Source: Epinephelus fuscoguttatus (lineage: Eukaryota; Chordata; Actinopteri; Perciformes; Serranidae). Taken from it: a stretch of DNA of 64,000 nt. This document shows positions 1 through 11,819 of the stretch, piece by piece. The DNA lies in assembly GCF_011397635.1 (NCBI RefSeq), contig NC_064770.1, forward strand, positions 34,806,598-34,870,597. The letters run 5' to 3'. How positions within the stretch are numbered: the stretch's first letter is position 1; each line of letters opens with the position of its first letter. The position numbers and the translations under genes were made by a program. The notes below the pieces were generated by a model. It saw only the letters and a list, made by a program, of their open reading frames with translations. It was not told the origin of the DNA and made no database searches.

Positions 1-194
1 GCTTTCAAGCCAGTAGTCCGCTTTGCAGCTCCTTTAAATTGACAAGCACGATCGAACACTCATGATGTTGATGTGATGATTCACGTGATAAGCAACTAGA
101 GCGACCAAAGCTGCCACAAATATTTTTGACAGTCTGCTTCCGCGAGAGACTTTGCCTCTTTGGAAGCTTCTGTTGTGAACACACAGTTATAGCT

Positions 195-778
195 TATGGG
201 GTGCCGTTTGTTAAATCTAAATCTAAATCTAAATATTAAATCTAAATCTAAATGTTAAATCTAAATGTTAGTAGTTATTATCATGCTAATGTATGTTCAA
301 GTGTTCATTTCCCCCGATAAGTTGGTTTTAATTCGTTATTTGATTCTATAAACAGTCTGACCATCTCAAGCTTTTATTTTGGTACTTCCGGTGACCAGCA
401 ATGTGAATTTGCATATTAGCTAAATATTTAGTTTCACCCAGAACATTTAGATTTAACATTTAACATTTAGATTTAGATTTAGCATTTAGATTTAGCATTT
501 AACATTTAGATTTAGATTTAACATTTAGATTTAATATTTAGATTTAACATTTAGATTTAGATTTAATATTTAGATTTAACATTTAACATTTAGGTGCCAC
601 ATTTAATATAAAGATTTAACTATTTAATATATTTCTAAGTTAACAAATATTGCTGTAAATGTGGTAAAAGGTGACGTTAAAAAATTAAAAAAAAATTTTA
701 AACGTTGTTTGAAGCTAAATGTGGCAAAATGTTGATGTTATTTTCAGCATGAGCCACTTTACAAACGGCACCCCATAC
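195..778. mobile_element. MITE with 17-bp terminal inverted repeats
   Basis: The left end reads TATGGGGTGCCGTTTGT and the right end is its exact reverse complement (761-777). The five bases TAGCT occur on both sides (190-194 and 779-783), which fits a target-site duplication. The inside is AT-rich and built from TAAATC/TAAATGT repeats on the left (212-270) and their inverse on the right (448-605), so the single strand could fold back on itself. There is no coding capacity. It is a non-autonomous DNA transposon of unassigned superfamily. Confidence 0.7.
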
Positions 779-3404
779 TAGCTCTTACAAACAGTGATAC
801 AAAAAAATAATTTACATGTAGATATACAAAAAAATGGCATAAACCTATTTTTTCTATTTCATAAATGAGCACTGAGTAACACAAGTCTTTGGACGTGGAG
901 TGGAAATGAAAGTCAAAGATTCGAATCATCAGTTGACTGAGGTTCTTGAGGCTGAGCAATCATTTGTCACTCAGTGTGCAGTGTACTTCTGGGTACATCT
1001 CGTTCCTCAGATGTAGCTGCAGAGGGAGCGCTCCTCGCCTCAATGTTGCTGTAGAAAACCTTTGTCCTGTCAGACTCCAAGATAACAGTATCTTCTTTTT
1101 GTCTGCTTAGAAGTGGTGAATTTACAGCTCATGGCACCTTAATATGATGCAATCTCTGGCTTTTGTTTGATATCAAGCGTCTGCAAAAGTGTCCGTCGTT
1201 ACCATATTTAGCATTGTCTATAAGATGATGGTGTATGAAAAAATAACAGAAAAACATGCAGTTGCTTTTTTCGTAACAATAATATGATCAGTATTTCCTG
1301 AAACGTGAAAACAACATAACCATCTGGCCATCTAACTCATAACCATTTTGGGCCAGGGACAAACCATTACCATGTGACCAGTGTTTGCTGGGTAAGGTAG
1401 GAATTTGGCGTGAACAGCATTACTAATAGAGAAGTGACAGAACTTCTGCTCCATTGTTTTGCCGGTCCAGTCAGAGAGACGGAGGGGAAATGACACAAAG
1501 TTGAAGGTATCTGAAAAACATTTAAGATTCGATACTTCATTATTTGACATTAACATTTGGGTCTGCTCTCCCAGCCCGACCTGCTCTGCCACTGAATGCA
1601 AGTGCACAGAAAGCACACACACATACACGCACAGAGCTGGTCGATGTCACAGTGAGATCCAACAGTAAGAATTTTCTTCCCTCTGCATCACAGCTCAATC
1701 AGTGCTGTTACTAAACCCTACTGAAAAAAACTGAGTGTAACACTGAGGCTCATTCATAAAAGTTAATAGCTGATGAGAGCTGCAGTTATCAAAGTATTAC
1801 TACAAGTCAGGGGTGAGTGACGGATTCTGCTTCCACCAGTCTGTCCCTGATGCTAAGAAGAAAGAGAACCTCTGCCTCCACCTGTTGCCCCCCCTCCTCT
1901 TCCTCCCCCCTCCTCCTCGACCTTCTCCACTGACCGGTGTAGGAGCGAGATGTCCTATGATGTCACGCTCAGCTCTGTTCTCCCAGACAATACACCCACA
2001 CCTCCGGGGCTTCCCCTGCCCTGGCAACAGGGGGAGCTGTTGTGTCCTGGTGGTATGTGTGCTATGACTCATCGCCTCCTTTCTCCCACGCAGGACACAC
2101 ACGCAGTCGTTCACACACACAAATACTCAAGCAGCCGTACACAGCTGCTGTCGGCCCGAGCTCCATAGTGATACACACACACACAAACACACGCTGCATC
2201 ATTGGGTATAGAGTGCAGTGCATGGACAAAAGGGACAGGGGCTGCATGTAGGATGTGGGGGCGGACCGATGGAGATGTTGCCAGGGGCAACTGATATCCC
2301 AACACAGCTTTGACCCCGGTAACGCCTGTGGCTTACTGAATCAATGGTAGTATTGATACACATGGAGAGAGTGAGACAACAGAGGGGAGAAACCAGAGAA
2401 GGACAGGGAAGGACGATGTGTGTGTGTGTGATTAGTTGCTGAGTCTGTATGCTTTTAGTATTGCTGAGTTTACACGTATTTGTGTGCTTTCATGATCATC
2501 CAACAAATTTAAATCCAATATTCAGGGAGCTTTAACATGAAGGACGCGGGCCCAGATCTGAGTACGCTTGGCCACAATGTCCAGTTTGTTTGACTAGTGT
2601 GAACACTGTGTACCGTACTTGGGCACGGTTCGTTGATCTGTGCCAGGGTCCACTTGAGGAGGTAGTCTCAAGTACCGTTCATGTGTACTCGGGTACTTTC
2701 ACATCAGGTGTGAAAACCAACTGTACCAAAACACGGAAGTGGACGTCTATTTAATGCAAGAAGCACAGCGAGTAGAGTTCCAAAGGCATTTCTCAACACC
2801 AACTGTCTCCCCTGATGCGCACATGCATGCAGCACACGCCAGTCTCATCCTCTGAACTGCATGGTCCTGGGCAGGCTGTTCTCACAAACTGTTCATATAG
2901 TATTTGAAAGGCTGCAAACACGTGACCAATGCACTAATGGCAGTAAACACGGAAGCAGTCTCAAGTATGCTTGGAAGGAGGCAGGTTGGGGTAACGGATG
3001 GGTCACAAAACAGATTTCACTGGAGTCGCAACCGAACCATGTGAACTTTGAGTCAACATTGAATCATTTGAAGGTGTGTCTTCACCATGTTTCTTTTCCT
3101 AAACCTAAGCTCCGTAACTTGTTACGTAACTATATTTTATATGTTAACGTCATTAGCGGAATGCTAATTCATAGGATATCACAGATTTTGAGAATATCGT
3201 ACAAACTGTTCCATGAGAATACGTTGCCCTGGGTGATAAAGTAGGGAGACAGGCGAGAGGGTTGTTCTTGCCATTGTCCTCAGTCGTATAAAGACTTCAA
3301 AGAAAAAGACTTGAACAGAGCAAAATTACAAACATGAAAGCTGAGCAACAGGAGTGGCGAATGTCAGTCGCGCATGTTACAAATCAATAATATCTAATAT
3401 GACA
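779..3404. other. Intergenic stretch, no gene recognised
   Basis: No exon with convincing protein similarity was seen. There is a short GT run near 2418-2429 and C/T-rich sequence at 1875-1930. A stretch at 2540-2750 mentions repeated gtactt/gtgtgaa words reminiscent of a degraded MITE but lacks clear ends. The short open frames here overlap on both strands and have no recognisable motif. Confidence 0.5.
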
Positions 3405-3619
3405 ACGACACAGTCACGGTGCAAGAGGGTTCCTGGTTTGAATCCTGGGATGGGGGAGCCCTTCTGTGCAGTTTGCATGTTCTCCCTGTGTCAGCGTGGG
3501 TTTCCTCCAGGTACTCCAGCTTCCTCCCACAGTCCAAAGACATGCAAATTGGGTTAACTGGTGACTAAACTGGTCGTAGGTGTGAATGTGAGTGTGAATG
3601 GTTGTCTGTCTCTGTCAGC
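3405..3619 (+). repeat. Fish SINE/LINE-type repeat, left part (split)
   Basis: The sequence resembles a very common fish interspersed repeat: a pol III B-box-like stretch (GGTTCCTGGTTTGAATCC, about 3428), then the words TTTGCATGTTCTCCCTGTG and CCTCCCACAGTCCAAAGACA, then GTGTGAATGGTTGTCTGTCTC. It stops at TGTCAGC (3613-3619). The expected continuation resumes at 5143, where TGTCAGC is repeated, so the copy has been split by an insertion of about 1.5 kb. Confidence 0.7.
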
Positions 3620-3630
3620 ACATTTACATG

Positions 3631-4108
3631 TGTAACGGAGTTAATGTTTTAATGATCTCACTTGCCTTTAATAACTATGTTGGTCATCCTTGGAGGTACA
3701 CTGCTTTTGATTTATAAATATTTCCTGTACAATGTGTGTTGTTTTCGTATTGTGATGGGGAGCTGCAAATTTGTATTGTCTGACAGTAATTGAATGCCAC
3801 ATTGACCGGCCCCTGCAGGCTTCACGGGTGCACCCTGTTAGTAAACAACAGTCTGCAGAGCATCGTAGCATGGTAGGTCGAGTTTTACCGAGCTCCGTAA
3901 TATTTATTTTAACGGGTTTTACAGGCAGTGTGTTTTATTTTATGTGTCATTTTATTGCAGTGTCACCTGTGTCTTGCTGGGCTGTGGGAGCTAACTGACC
4001 TATGTTATTCGATTTGTCTATCAGCTGTGACCGAATAAAAATACGTCGGAGTTGTCAATGATTGTCCATGTCGTCTATACACAACGCATGACAGTACAAC
4101 CCGCTACA
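3631..4108 (+). mobile_element. Probable solo LTR with 4-bp target duplication
   Basis: The block begins TGTAACGG and ends CCGCTACA, the TG...CA ends typical of long terminal repeats. It is flanked by CATG on both sides (3627-3630 and 4109-4112), a 4-bp target duplication. A polyadenylation hexamer AATAAA lies at 4034-4039, near the 3' end as expected for an LTR. No internal gag/pol sequence accompanies it, so it is best read as a solo LTR left by recombination. The retrotransposon family is not identifiable by eye. Confidence 0.55.
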
Positions 4109-4132
4109 CATGCAGCTTGAGAAAATTTAATT

Positions 4133-4676
4133 ATCGGCATCGGTTTACACAAAAATGATCCACTGAAAACAGAATTGTTTCTCAGTTTCGTTTTGGAAAA
4201 GTTCCTCATTTAGATGACAACGTTTTGATAACAATTGTTGTGCACATGGATCCGCTTCCTTCTACAGAGTGGCGGTGTATAAACAAACAAAATGGCAACT
4301 GCACAAACGTTTGTCTGGATGGACGGCGAGGTGGAGTTGCTGCAGTAAATCCACACTATGATAGCGAAGCATTAATAAATTCAACAGCACAAGCAGAGCT
4401 CGGGAGTCCGCCATTGTTGTTGTGATGGTCGACTTTCCTGCACATGCTTAGTGATGGAGGCATAATGTGCATGTGCGAAAAGTCTCCGTTTTCAGAGGAA
4501 CTGCATATTGCAAGTTTACATGACAATGGATTCCAAAAAATTGCACTCTGGAACCCATTTTCAAAATGTTGCGTTTTCAGGCACCCAAAACGCAGCTGTC
4601 GTGTAAACAATCACCCAAAAGGCAACTAAAGTTCACCGTTTTCAGTTGAAATCGTTGTCGCATAAACAGGACCTTA
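4133..4676. mobile_element. MITE-like element nested in the insertion
   Basis: The left end (ggcatcggtttacac..., followed by gatccactgaaaac) and the right end (ccgttttcagttgaaat...cgcataaacaggacc) contain mirrored words (GTTTACAC/GTGTAAAC, TGAAAAC/GTTTTCA). This is the pattern of a non-autonomous DNA transposon common in fish. Its exact boundaries and any target duplication are not clear. It has no coding capacity. Confidence 0.4.
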
Positions 4677-5142
4677 AGTGCATGTAAACAGCTTAGTCCG
4701 ACTGAAATTGGACTATCTGTAGCTCAACTAACACACCTAGACAATTCGATTGAAATGCATGCACCACTTTTTCTTTCGCGGGCTTTCACCCGGAAGAAGA
4801 AGATGACGTGGCAGCAGTGCAGTAATTCCCGGAAAAACAAACAAACACCATGGCAACCGAGAAGCAGAAGTAGCACTTCTGGATGGGCGAGGAAATTACA
4901 TTCATGCTCCGCCATCTTCATTCGCCGTTAGCTTCCTCTTCCGGTCAACCAGAACTAGTTCAATACGCGCTATGTTAAAAAGGACACAGCGCCACCTATT
5001 GAGGCGGAGTCAGATGTACTTGGTCAGAGATTTGATTATCTCTTCTGCACGTACACTCAGACAATACAAGAAGTCTGACTTCACTGATTAGCTGAGCTAT
5101 GAGCTTAGCGCGACTACTGCGTGCATGTAAACGTACTGTGTG

Positions 5143-5256
5143 TGTCAGCCCTGTGATAGTCTGGCGACCTGTCCAGGGTGTTCCCCGCCTAGTGTCAGCT
5201 AGGATAGGCTCCAGCCCCCTGAGACCCCTCACAGGATAAGTGGTTATGGAACATGA
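5143..5256 (+). repeat. Fish SINE/LINE-type repeat, right part (L2-like tail)
   Basis: It carries the widely shared fish tail words GATAGTCTGGCGACCTGTCC and GGATAGGCTCCAGCCCC, then ACAGGATAAGTGG, and ends in an ATGA/ATGAATGA simple tail. It continues the copy interrupted at 3619. Together the two pieces form one nearly complete element of about 330 bp. Confidence 0.7.
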
Positions 5257-6200
5257 ATGAACGACTTCACGCTCCTTTTTTGCTTTTTTTTGGTTTTGGT
5301 ATCCACCAGCTGGCTCTTTAGCTGTTGCGCTACACTACGTTCACTGATTAGTTGCTACCCTTGTCTGTTTGTCATTTGCAGATAATCTACAACAAGTTTA
5401 TCAGAGCTTTTTGCTTGAAACGGCAAAGTGCTGCCTGCTGCTAGACAGATGGCTGATGAAATGGGTTAAACCAAACTGAAACATGTGGGTTGTGAAACCA
5501 AAACAGTGAGCTGAAAGACGCTAAAACACTTAGCAATGAACAGAAAATTAGCATCTGTTTCCCACAGCTGTAAGTGCAAACCTTTTCACATATAGTCATT
5601 TGATTGACTTTTTTTTAAATATATAGAGCTACTGAGTAGCGCACATTACAGAAGACAAAGGAGTTTAATTAAAGTGGTGCAAGTAGCTCATAACAAAGCT
5701 GTAGCACACGTAGAGTCAATATTTAGGGCAGAGCTGCTATCTTTCTCTAGAATCACTACACATACAATGAGCTAACATGAGGATATTCGTAACAATACAC
5801 ATATGCTATTGAAATCAGCCAAAGCTCATAAAAGAATGCTTGCAAAAATAAGCCGTGTTTTAGGTGTTGTCTGCAGTCGTCCATACATCCTGACATCCTG
5901 ACAGTGGTTAAAGGATAAAGCTGTTCCATAGTAGGACGCTGCCAGGATCTATAGCTGATCTGCTGATGCTGAGGCCGATAAGAGAGTATCTACAACAAAC
6001 CACCTCTGGCCATCAAAGCTATCCCACTATTGTTCCCCCACGCACAGGAAGCAAGGTTTGTTGTGTTATTGTTGGATGAGGGAGAAAGAGAGCGCGCTGG
6101 AATAAGGCCGTGTGTGTGTGTGTGTGTGGGTGTGGGTGTGAGACGCACTACAGTATGTGTGTGTGATTTATGTCTGTGCTTCAATATGCCAACAGTGTGT

Positions 6201-6202
<2 letters not shown>

Positions 6203-6232
<30 letters not shown>
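6203..6232. repeat. (GT)n microsatellite
   Basis: About 15 uninterrupted GT units, with a second shorter GT/GGGT stretch at about 6110-6138. Confidence 0.9.
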
Positions 6233-6235
<3 letters not shown>

Positions 6236-6431
6236 TGATCAGCGTGTTGGGTACAGCAGCAAGGGGAAACTATTGGTATGCTGTACCTGAGTCAGAGCGG
6301 AAGAGGAGTTAAAGCGGAACATGGAGCCGTGCAGGAAAACACCTGGGAGCTGAGGGAGAACAAACAAACCCAGAGGAGGGAAGAGGAAGAAGAGCTAGAG
6401 GAGAGGCAGGATGAGGAGGGGAATTAAACAC

Positions 6432-6436
<5 letters not shown>

Positions 6437-6463
<27 letters not shown>
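6437..6463. repeat. (GA)n microsatellite
   Basis: About 13 GA units in purine-rich surroundings (6300-6500). Confidence 0.9.
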
Positions 6464-7645
6464 CCAGCAGCTGCTGCTGAAGCCATGTGGAGTCCAGGAA
6501 GAAGGCCGGGGAAGAGAGAGTTCCGGTTTATACGTCAGTGTAGCATCATTGAGATCGAGCTGCTTTGGAAGAAATTAGTTTGTGTGTGACAACCATGTTG
6601 TTTTAAAACTAGTCCTAGGCGTTCAGGTTGCTCTGTGGATCCAAATAAATACAGGCTTAGTGTTCTGCAGGTGGTCCACTTGCTTTAGTAACCAGAAAGT
6701 TGTGGCTAAATGTGAAAGTTCTACACCTCCTACAGACTGTGAGATTTGAGCAAACGTGTAAGTTTAGTACAGCTACACTGTGCGACAATGGTTCTAATAA
6801 ACTCTGGTACGACATCAAGTTAGATGTATGCAGACTGTGCGATGACAGCGCCTACTGAATCACAGGCTACAACGTTCGATGAAATAGCTTCCCATACTGG
6901 GTGTGCAAGGATGCTCCACGGGTTATTACTTCTCCAACTGTGAAGCACAACCTAGAGGGTCACCTTATTAAATAACCTTAAGTTTTGTGGGCACTATATA
7001 CTGCGGTGTGTCTGTGTGTGTGTTTGCTAGCTGCTAGGTTGCTCATCTGGCAGCTGTAACTCCGCTGCTATTTCCTTCCATGTCTCGTACGTTTTTACGC
7101 GACTATGTTGAAAGCTGGAGGACACAACATACAGGCAAGGCTTCTGTTGGCACAACTCCACATGGTTTTCCTCTTTGCTGGAATCCCTCACTTTTCTGTC
7201 CGTCTGTTTGTTTGGGTTTAGCGCCAGTGTGTCATTTCATGCTGCATTTCTATTGGTGGGTTAGTAGACGTAGGTGGTAACAGCAGTCACACAGTGACGG
7301 TCATCCCAAATTTCTGACACTGAGGATTTGATCCCAGGCTGTCTTTGATCGCAAGACTGTGACAACGGCCATCCTTGAGCCTCTCTCACTGTGTGACGTA
7401 GGACCACTGTTTTAGAGCCACGACCAAAAACATCGCCACGATTCTTTCACGTTGAAAGTAAATATAAAGCTACAGCAGTCTCATTCTCGTGAACGCAATA
7501 TCTCAAGAACGTGGTGAGGAGATGTCTTCAAGTTTGGCACAGATGTCCACTTGGACTTATGGAGCCTTTACAGATGTGCAAGTTACCCATGATGCCATGG
7601 GCACTAACACTTCCCCCCATACCTTCACTGCTGGCTGTGAACTTT

Positions 7646-8498
7646 AGGCCCGTTTCCACTGAAGAAGTTCCTGGTACTATTTGGGGGGCAGGAACTACTA
7701 CAAGAACGTCCTCTCGCTTGACCCTCTCAACAGCCGTGTCTCCACTGAGAGCGGAGTACGAGGAAGGTTCCTGTAAAGTTACGGGCTCTGGATGTGACGT
7801 AATCGGTGCGCAACCATTTACTGGGGCGACGTAGGGACACCGTTAGCTGTTAGCCCTTAGCGGTGTCTGTAATAACTCAGTAAATGGCCCGTGAATTTTT
7901 TTCTTTTTTCCAGCAAATGTCTTAGTTACAACATGATTGAGCTAACTGGAGTAGTTTCATGTCGTATCCGACAACGGGAGGCTTTTAACAGATGACGTCC
8001 TGATGTTAGCTTTGCTGCTGCTGTTAGCTGTCCCTGTCAGCTGATGCTTTCTAGACATCGTGATTTCCCAAAACTGAATACATACCACACATAGCAACAC
8101 AAAACTGCTTTGCTAGCTCAATCATGTTGTAACTAAGATATCCGCTGGAAAAAAATATTTTTTTCACGGACCATTTAGTGAGTTTTTTACATGGCGGCAG
8201 AAGCTATATGAACAAGCTAATCCTCATCTGCTGAGTTTTAAAAATGCCGGCTATTTTGTTACTTTCTGTTGACGTCACATCCCTCCTTGAGTATATCCAG
8301 TCAGCACAGTAAATCCCAAGCCCCAGCCAGGAGTTTTTTGGGGCCGTTCTGAGTACCTACTCCGAGGCAGGGACTTCTTTAGCCCCTGTAAAAGTTCCAG
8401 AACTCTGTCCTTCGGGGGTGGTTCCTGCGGTGGAGACACGCACCAACGGCCCCGGCCCCGTAAAATTACCCCGAAGTTCCTGCGGTGGAAACGGGCCT
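7646..8498. mobile_element. Non-autonomous DNA transposon with long inverted ends
   Basis: The left end GGCCCGTTTCCAC (7647-7659) is matched exactly by GTGGAAACGGGCC at the right end (8485-8497), and further inverted words (GTTCCTGG, CAGGAACT against AGTTCC) extend the similarity inwards. TTT flanks both ends. The core holds an internal palindrome (TTAGTTACAACATGATTGAG near 7921 and its inverse near 8115-8136). The core (7845-8180) is shared with the element at 56100-56340. No transposase frame. Confidence 0.65.
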
Positions 8499-8501
8499 TT
8501 T

Positions 8502-9145
8502 GTGATGGTAAGACTCCAGATGGTCCTTTTTCTCCTGGTGGTCCACGATTACCAAAAAAACAATCTGAAATGTGGACTCATCAGACCACAGCACACTTTT
8601 TCCACTTTGTGTCAGTCCATCCCAGGTGAGCTCGGGCTCACAGAACTAGGCAGCGTTTCTGGATGTTGTTGATAAATGGCTTTCACTTTGCATGTTAGAG
8701 TATAAACTTGATTTTTTAAGATGCAGCGACAAACTGTGTTTACTGGCAATGGCTTTCCAGAGTGTTCCTGAACCCATGTCGTAATATCCTTTATACAGTT
8801 ATGTTGGATTTCAATGCAGTGCCGCCTGAGAGATCAGAGGTCATGGCAATTAATACCGTTTTTTAGCCTTGCCCCTTATGTGCAGAGATTTCTCCAGATT
8901 CTCTGAACTGTTTGATGATGATATAGATTGTAGATGGTAAAATCTATAAATCCCTTGCAAATTTTTCATGGAGAAATATTGCTCTTAACTACTGGACTTT
9001 TTGGCCATGCAGTTTTTCACAAAGTGGTGAAATATCTTGTCTTTGTACTGTATTTAATCGAATGTATGTTGAAATATATCAGCAGATCATTGCATTGTTT
9101 TTATTTTACACAGTGTCCTCACCTTTTTTGGAATCGGGGTTGTAC
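8502..9145 (-). pseudogene. Degraded Tc1/mariner-type transposon, minus strand
   Basis: On the minus strand, 8552-8588 reads WSDESTFQIVF, the first catalytic aspartate block of Tc1/mariner DDE transposases. The following sequence (towards lower coordinates) is broken. The right boundary GGAATCGGGGTTGTAC (about 9130-9145) is the reverse complement of a terminal sequence often seen in fish repeats. No long frame survives and the left terminus is not found, having apparently been lost where it abuts the neighbouring element. It is a dead, truncated copy. Confidence 0.5.
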
Positions 9146-11426
9146 AATACAAAATGACAACAGGAATAATGATGACAATAATTTTGTTGACTAAAACAAA
9201 AAAGAATCAGACTGGCACAAAGTAACACAGACACAAAGCATAGACTGGTCCCTCCTAAGAAACAGGGCGCACAGAGGCCCCGCTCTGTTGTAGTCGTCCA
9301 GACATCACATCCTTGACACAGTTCCCTGGCTGCCATGCAGCTGAACTGGGCCACTCCAAAGTTTCTTCCCACTCTGTCTCTGCAGATGGCATTGTTTTCA
9401 GACACAATTTTCATTGTATCTGGAGTAGGAGGGGATGGAAATCACTGCCGCAGTAGACGCCAAGCGTTTTTGTACTCAACGACCCTCACTGGCAGTCGAG
9501 AGTCAGTCGCAGGTCTTCTTGCCTGGCTGCTACCCCCCCTCTCCACCCCTCCCACCCCTGTCTTCTGGGAGGTAAAGCCTGGATTTCCCCGTTTCCACTC
9601 TCCCTAGCTCTTTAACAACTAACGCCTCGCTCTCACCCTCTCATTTAGCACCACTCCTCTCATTTCCTCTCCTCCCCTGTTAAACCATTATGTCCTTTTA
9701 TTCAAGAAGCTTCCTCCTCCCCTTTTCCTCTGTGCCTACCTGCTCCGGACCTGTCCTCCTGGCACTGAATATTGATCTAATTCCTCCTTCATTTTTCACT
9801 GCGCCAGCTCCATCTCACCAAAATCTCATCTTCACAACCTCAGTACTGCCTTAATCCTAGAAAAATATTCACAGCCTCGGCTTTAAATGTGGTTTCAAGG
9901 TGTATATGCTTGTGTGCGGGTGTATCCTCTTCACTCTCTGCCTCATTTCTTACCCAGAATGTTTTTTTTTTTTTTACCTCCAATGACCTAGATAAAAAGT
10001 GGAAACACTGCCTGCTCTTTTCCGTCTCCTCTCTTGCCTCGCCACCCCCAAATCCATCATAAGTAATTACCTTTATAATGTAATAAGCAGGTACGGCAGA
10101 GATATTTAAGGCATTTTCGGATGCAGTTTGGTATTCGCTGAGTGTTCCCCCTGCACCGCTACTGTTCTGCCTGGACCTGTCTGATTGTTCACTTTGATTA
10201 CAGGGTCCTCAGCTCAACTTAAGTATTAAAACTTCCTACTAAGTACGTGTGAGATACCGTATGGAGTACACGGACTGACTACAGTATATGGGTGTAGCTG
10301 TGAGTGCAGGTGTGTATGTAAAAGCCTTCCAAGAATCTGCGCAGAGGACTTGACATCTGTATAATTTATGGCGCTCTAAGGATTTTCAACTTTCGGTGAG
10401 CAGCTGCATGGCAAAGCAACAAAGGGAAGCGCTACCAAATTACAAAGGTGTCAAGCGTGGGTGTGCCAAGTTAATTACCTGCAGCCTCCTGACCTTTTGT
10501 TTTATGTCTTTTTCAGTGGATCTTTAGAGTCTTTATCTTCCAGTTAATGGACTAACAGATTCATGTGGCACATTGAGGTGCTGGGAGATAATACCGAGGA
10601 GGCCTGTGTGTGGAATTTAAAAGCAGGTGTTGTTTTTTTGTTTCGTAAAAAGTGAAGCGGTGTCAGTATGTCAACAGTCTACGGACAAAATTATATCTTC
10701 TAGATTAAAGCTAGTTTAACAAATGAACATCTATCTGTTTTTCTAACCTAAAATTTTAAAGCTCAAGTGTGGGACTTTTACATATGAATGAACGTCCATT
10801 ACATTCAAGCCCTCACCAAACAAGTTCACACAAAGGTGATTAAGCTGGTCACTGCCTGGGAAATCTCTCTGTATTTTGCAGTTTACTGAAGTTGTGGTGT
10901 TTGGTGTCTGTGGCGACTTTCTTGCACTGATGAACAGGAAGTGATGGTTTTTTACATCAACCAGCCTGCTCAAAAGGGGACAGGAAGTGGGGAGAGATCA
11001 TTGTGAAGGAGCAGCAGGCGGAGTATAGTGGAGGCGGTGGAAAATTCTAAAAGCCCAGACACACCAAACTGACAAAGAACTGGCAGCGACGCATGTTGAC
11101 TGTTGCGTTGCTTCATGTCGCCTGTGTCTTGGGAAAAAAGTCGCACTTGAAGACACCATAAAGACTACAGCCAAAGGCCAGCTAGCACGTACATTCTATG
11201 CCCGAGTGAAAGGAAATGATTGCCAACCAGCAGTCAGAGATAGACTACATTCATCATTTTACGGATTCAAGACACTTAATAGCTGCTTAGCACATCACCA
11301 AAACAACCGATGTTAAAGTGCGAAGGGTTTTTACCATACGCCAGTAAACAAGCAAACAGTTTATGCTAAAGAGCTCCAGGATTAAAAAAATAATCTAGCA
11401 GAGTTTGGTTTAAAGTCTATACCACT
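9146..11426. other. Intergenic stretch, no gene recognised
   Basis: C/T-rich sequence at 9530-9850 and a T run at 9962-9976. No supported exon, RNA gene or complete mobile element. A stretch starting aaagcccagacacaccaaactgac (about 11050) looks like the end of a MITE, but its partner end was not found. Confidence 0.45.
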
Positions 11427-11690
11427 TTCTAGGATGTCGGCAAGTGGGTGAACTCGACACTTGAGGAGTCAGGTCCAAAAACCATAAGGTATGTTCGTGA
11501 ATAATTTTTGATAGGAAGGTGGTATAGATTTGAAACCAAGCTCTACCTCCCCATTTTCGGCCCTTCCGCACTGATAGAGTCCACCCCCAACCTTCTAGGA
11601 TGTCGGGAAGTGGGTGAACTCGACACTTGAGGAGTCACGTCCAAAACGGGAAGGTATGTTCACAAATAATTTTTTATAGGAAGGTCATAC
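11427..11690. repeat. Direct repeat, two copies 166 bp apart
   Basis: The block starting CTAGGATGTCGGCAAGTGGG at 11429 recurs at 11595 with few changes. Each copy runs about 95 bp to AGGAAGGT. The DNA between them ends with a related sequence, so this is a tandem duplication of about 166 bp or a pair of ends of one element. Confidence 0.8.
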
Positions 11691-11819
11691 TAACTGGCTC
11701 TGCTGTCTCACACTAGGCACTACTCTTGTGCCTTTTTTGTGCCAGCTTTCAGCACAGCAGAAGGTTGCATCTGAGGTTGCTAAGCAACCTTAACAAACAT
11801 TGTATAGCTTAGAGTAAAA

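Larger units (their letters stand above)
3620..5142. mobile_element. DNA transposon-like insertion splitting a SINE
   Basis: This block interrupts an otherwise continuous fish repeat and is bounded on both sides by TGTCAGC (3613-3619 and 5143-5149), a likely 7-8-bp target duplication as made by hAT elements. The ends carry related inverted words (TTTACATG at the left, CATGTAAAC at 5124-5132 at the right). The block itself contains a solo LTR (3631-4108) and a further MITE-like piece (about 4133-4676). No transposase frame is present. Superfamily assignment is inference. Confidence 0.5.
5257..7645. other. Intergenic stretch with simple repeats, no gene recognised
   Basis: No recognisable exon. 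It holds GT runs at about 6110-6130 and 6203-6232 and a GA run at 6437-6463. The intervening DNA is unique-looking and shows no splice-bounded protein similarity that I can recognise. Confidence 0.5.

Noticed and set aside
2861..3244. 127-codon + strand frame
   Set aside because: No recognisable domain, AT-rich second half, no splice signals that would tie it to another exon; likely chance.
6030..6290. CVCVCV-rich frames
   Set aside because: GT microsatellite translated; not a gene.
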